Source of the DNA: Clostridia bacterium
GTDB lineage: Bacteria > Bacillota > Clostridia > Christensenellales > Maliibacteriaceae
Reading direction: 5' to 3'
Length of the DNA stretch: 9,138 nt
NCBI GenBank assembly: GCA_017935825.1
Contig: JAGBGW010000324.1
Location: 1 to 9,138, forward strand
Shown here: positions 7,834 to 9,138 of the stretch, piece by piece
Numbering within the stretch: position 1 is the stretch's first letter
How the letters are laid out: the number at the start of each line of letters is the position of its first letter
Made by a program: the position numbers and the translations under genes
Notes under the pieces: generated by a model
What the model was told of the DNA's origin: nothing
Databases searched by the model: none
Seen by the model: only the letters and a program-made list of their open reading frames with translations

Positions 7834-8265
7834 TTATGTATAGGCATAGTCCTGTGTGGGGGTGTAGAAACAGTGTTCACCGATTCGTATGGTCAGTGCG
7901 CCCACGGAGGATGGAAAACTCGGCGGACAGCTGGTGGAAAAAGGATTGAAATACCAAAGTGCATATGCCACCGCAGGGAGTCTGTTGCCTGCAATTGCCC
8001 AGTTGGCGATGTCGTAGTGGATCTGGTCGGGGGTCATGTTGTAAATATTTTGGGGATTGTAGCGGCCGTAAAGTGTGGTGCGGGCACAGTCAAACTGTCC
8101 CGGCTGGTAGATGACGTCACGAATCGTGTTGGAAACACGGCCGTACTCCCCGTAATCCACCCGCACACGGTTCATTACCACCGTTGCCACCGCTTCCATT
8201 CCGGTGTACCCTTCGCCGCCTGCCTCACATTGGATCAATCGTGCAAGAAGCTCAACGTCACTGAT
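7834..8265 (-). CDS. cwlJ: Spore cortex-lytic hydrolase CwlJ
   Basis: CwlJ belongs to the SleB/CwlJ hydrolase family. It acts in the spore coat and degrades muramic-lactam cortex peptidoglycan at germination, in Bacillus with GerQ as partner. Counting from 8265, the protein has 143 residues, close to B. subtilis CwlJ. It has LLARLIQCEAGGEG (6-19), where Glu14 corresponds to the family's catalytic glutamate. Next come GMEAVATVVMNRV and TIRDVIYQPGQF, then LWYFNP and the C-terminal EHCFYTPT. No signal peptide is present, which separates it from SleB and fits a mother-cell coat protein. Start: the only strong Shine-Dalgarno is a perfect AAGGAGGTGA (8280-8271), and the in-frame codon at proper distance is ATC (8265-8263). 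The nearest canonical start upstream is TTG at 8286 with almost no ribosome site; GTG at 8274 lies inside the Shine-Dalgarno. gerQ follows closely. Confidence 0.9.
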   Translation of the reverse strand: MSDVELLARLIQCEAGGEGYTGMEAVATVVMNRVRVDYGEYGRVSNTIRDVIYQPGQFDCARTTLYGRYNPQNIYNMTPDQIHYDIANWAIAGNRLPAVAYALWYFNPFSTSCPPSFPSSVGALTIRIGEHCFYTPTQDYAYT

Positions 8266-8270
8266 AAGGT

Positions 8271-8280
8271 TCACCTCCTT
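8271..8280 (-). promoter_or_regulatory. Perfect extended Shine-Dalgarno of cwlJ
   Basis: On the minus strand the sequence is AAGGAGGTGA, a ten-base match to the 3' end of Firmicute 16S rRNA. The GGAGG core is 8 bases before ATC (8265-8263). It lies inside the longer frame that would begin at TTG 8286, which argues that initiation happens downstream of it. Confidence 0.8.
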
Positions 8281-8304
8281 GCCCAAGAGACTTCATCGCT
8301 TTTA

Positions 8305-8333
8305 TGTCTATGCAGCTTTTTTGTAAAACTTGC
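8305..8333 (-). promoter_or_regulatory. Candidate sigma-E-like promoter of cwlJ-gerQ
   Basis: On the minus strand, GCAAGTT (8333-8327; 5 of 7 matches to KMATATT) and CATAGACA (8312-8305; 6 of 8 to CATACAMT) are 14 bases apart. The leader to the ribosome site would be about 20 bases. Sigma-E control of coat-localised cortex lysis genes is known in Bacillus. The match itself is modest. Confidence 0.35.
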
Positions 8334-8348
8334 CATAAAATTGCAGAC

Positions 8349-8378
8349 TTGAACAAAAAGCCTGCAGTGGGTTATACT
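8349..8378 (+). promoter_or_regulatory. Sigma-A-like promoter of mreB
   Basis: TTGAAC (8349-8354, 4 of 6 matches) and TATACT (8373-8378, 5 of 6) are 18 bases apart. Transcription would begin around 8385, about 50 bases before the preferred mreB start. It faces the candidate cwlJ promoter in the divergent gap between the two genes. Confidence 0.55.
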
Positions 8379-8386
8379 GTAAACTG

Positions 8387-8402
8387 TACCCCGAGGGGGG
8401 TA
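8387..8402 (+). other. Small GC-rich hairpin in the mreB leader
   Basis: TACCCC (8387-8392) can pair with GGGGTA (8397-8402) around a GAGG loop. It falls at the very 5' end of the predicted mreB transcript and contains the only purine-rich, Shine-Dalgarno-like run (GAGGGGGG, 8393-8400) near the start. The pairing is seen; a regulatory role is inference. Confidence 0.4.
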
Positions 8403-8434
8403 TCGTAATTTTTGAAATGAAATGTGTGATTGTA

Positions 8435-9138
8435 ATGTGGAATTTGTTTGGCAACAACGACATTGGCATTGACCTTGGTACTGCAAGCGTGCTGGTCTAT
8501 GTAAAAAATAAAGGCATCGTACTGCATGAACCCTCTGTACTTGCCATGGATGTGGAGACAGGTCGTATTCTTGCTGTGGGTGAGGATGCACGAAAAATGT
8601 TGGGCAGAACGCCTGAGCGTATCGCGGCAATTCGTCCGCTTCGGGACGGTGTTATATCTGATTATGATGTGACGGAGCGTATGCTGCGCTATTTTGTAAA
8701 AAAAGTGTTGGGACAGCGCATCTTGTTTCGTCCCCGTGTGATCGTCTGCGTGCCTGCAGGCGTGACGGAAGTGGAACGAAGAAGTGTCATCGATGCCACC
8801 ATCGAGGCAGGGGCCCGCGATACCTACCTGATCGAAGAGCCTTTGGCGGCAGCTATCGGCGCAGGTATGGATATTGCAAAGCCCTATGGCAGCATGGTGG
8901 TGGATATTGGCGGCGGCACCACGGACGTGGCTGTAATTTCCCTGTCTTCCCTTGTGGTTGCTGAGACCATCAAAGTGGCAGGCGATGAGATGAATGATGC
9001 TATCATGCGCTATATGCGCCGTCGTCATAACCTTTTGGTGGGCGAGAGAACTTCCGAAGAGATCAAGCAGAATATCGGCTGTGCTTTCCCCAGAAAAGAA
9101 GTCATTTACATGCAGGTTACGGGCAGAAACCTGGTGAC
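8435..9138 (+). CDS. mreB: Rod-shape-determining protein MreB/Mbl, 3'-truncated by the window edge
   Basis: This is a bacterial actin homologue. Its ATP-bound filaments run along the inner membrane and guide the elongation peptidoglycan machinery. The frame is open to the window end; 234 residues are visible and roughly the last 100 are missing. Visible hallmarks, counted from 8435, are the phosphate-1 motif DIGIDLGTA at 9-17, KNKGIVLHEPSV, the IRPLRDGVI segment, RPRVIVCVPAGVTEVERR, EEPLAAAIGAG, the phosphate-2 motif VVDIGGGTTDVAVI near 155-168, and GERTSEEIK. The sequence fits Mbl and MreB about equally; mbl is the neighbour of spoIIID in B. subtilis. The start is uncertain: an in-frame ATG at 8417 would add MKCVIV, a short hydrophobic stretch, and neither ATG has a well-spaced Shine-Dalgarno. 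I prefer 8435 because DIGID normally lies within about ten residues of the N-terminus. Confidence 0.93.
   Translation, partial: MWNLFGNNDIGIDLGTASVLVYVKNKGIVLHEPSVLAMDVETGRILAVGEDARKMLGRTPERIAAIRPLRDGVISDYDVTERMLRYFVKKVLGQRILFRPRVIVCVPAGVTEVERRSVIDATIEAGARDTYLIEEPLAAAIGAGMDIAKPYGSMVVDIGGGTTDVAVISLSSLVVAETIKVAGDEMNDAIMRYMRRRHNLLVGERTSEEIKQNIGCAFPRKEVIYMQVTGRNLV

Noticed and set aside
7818..7880. Longer GerQ beginning at 7880, which would add lysines
   Set aside because: The extension overlaps the cwlJ coding end, while the ATG at 7817 has AAAGGAG at ideal distance.
7633..8352. Plus-strand open frame of 239 codons opposite gerQ and cwlJ
   Set aside because: The minus strand encodes recognisable GerQ and CwlJ with ribosome sites. 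The plus frame has no homology that I recognise.

Overview
The window comes from an endospore-forming Firmicute, most likely a member of the Clostridia with moderate GC (roughly low to mid 50s percent in the housekeeping genes). The reasons are a clear spoIIID, a cwlJ-gerQ pair for spore germination, a PrsA-type lipoprotein behind mfd, an MreB/Mbl gene close to spoIIID, and strong AGGAGG-type ribosome binding sites. I cannot name the genus from sequence alone.

Layout. (1) Bases 1-3317, plus strand: mfd, the transcription-repair coupling factor, whose 5' end lies outside the window. (2) 3417-4730, plus: a lipoprotein foldase with a parvulin domain (PrsA/SurA-like), with its own sigma-A-type promoter and a strong terminator. 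(3) 4779-5024, minus: spoIIID, the mother-cell sporulation regulator, convergent with the foldase. (4) 5221-7323, plus: a 700-residue, cysteine-rich protein with an alpha/beta N-terminal half (part faintly TIR-like), Sel1/TPR-like helical repeats and a charged tail. I do not recognise it as a named gene. It has a good promoter and ends in a UUCG-loop terminator. (5) 7398-8286, minus: an operon of cwlJ (cortex-lytic hydrolase) followed by gerQ (coat protein that CwlJ needs), convergent with gene 4. (6) 8435-9138, plus: mreB/mbl, cut by the window end, divergent from cwlJ.

How it fits together. mfd and prsA are housekeeping genes often found together in Firmicutes. spoIIID and an mreB-type gene are neighbours in Bacillus and many Clostridia. 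Here that pair is split by about 3.4 kb holding the unknown 700-residue gene and the germination operon. SpoIIID acts in the mother cell after engulfment, and CwlJ and GerQ are mother-cell spore-coat products, so the minus-strand genes form a mother-cell sporulation cluster set among vegetative plus-strand genes.

The points most worth a second look are the unknown 700-residue protein, the apparently non-canonical (ATC) start of cwlJ behind a perfect Shine-Dalgarno, and a GerQ lacking the N-terminal lysines known from Bacillus. I see no mobile element, CRISPR array, tRNA or rRNA.
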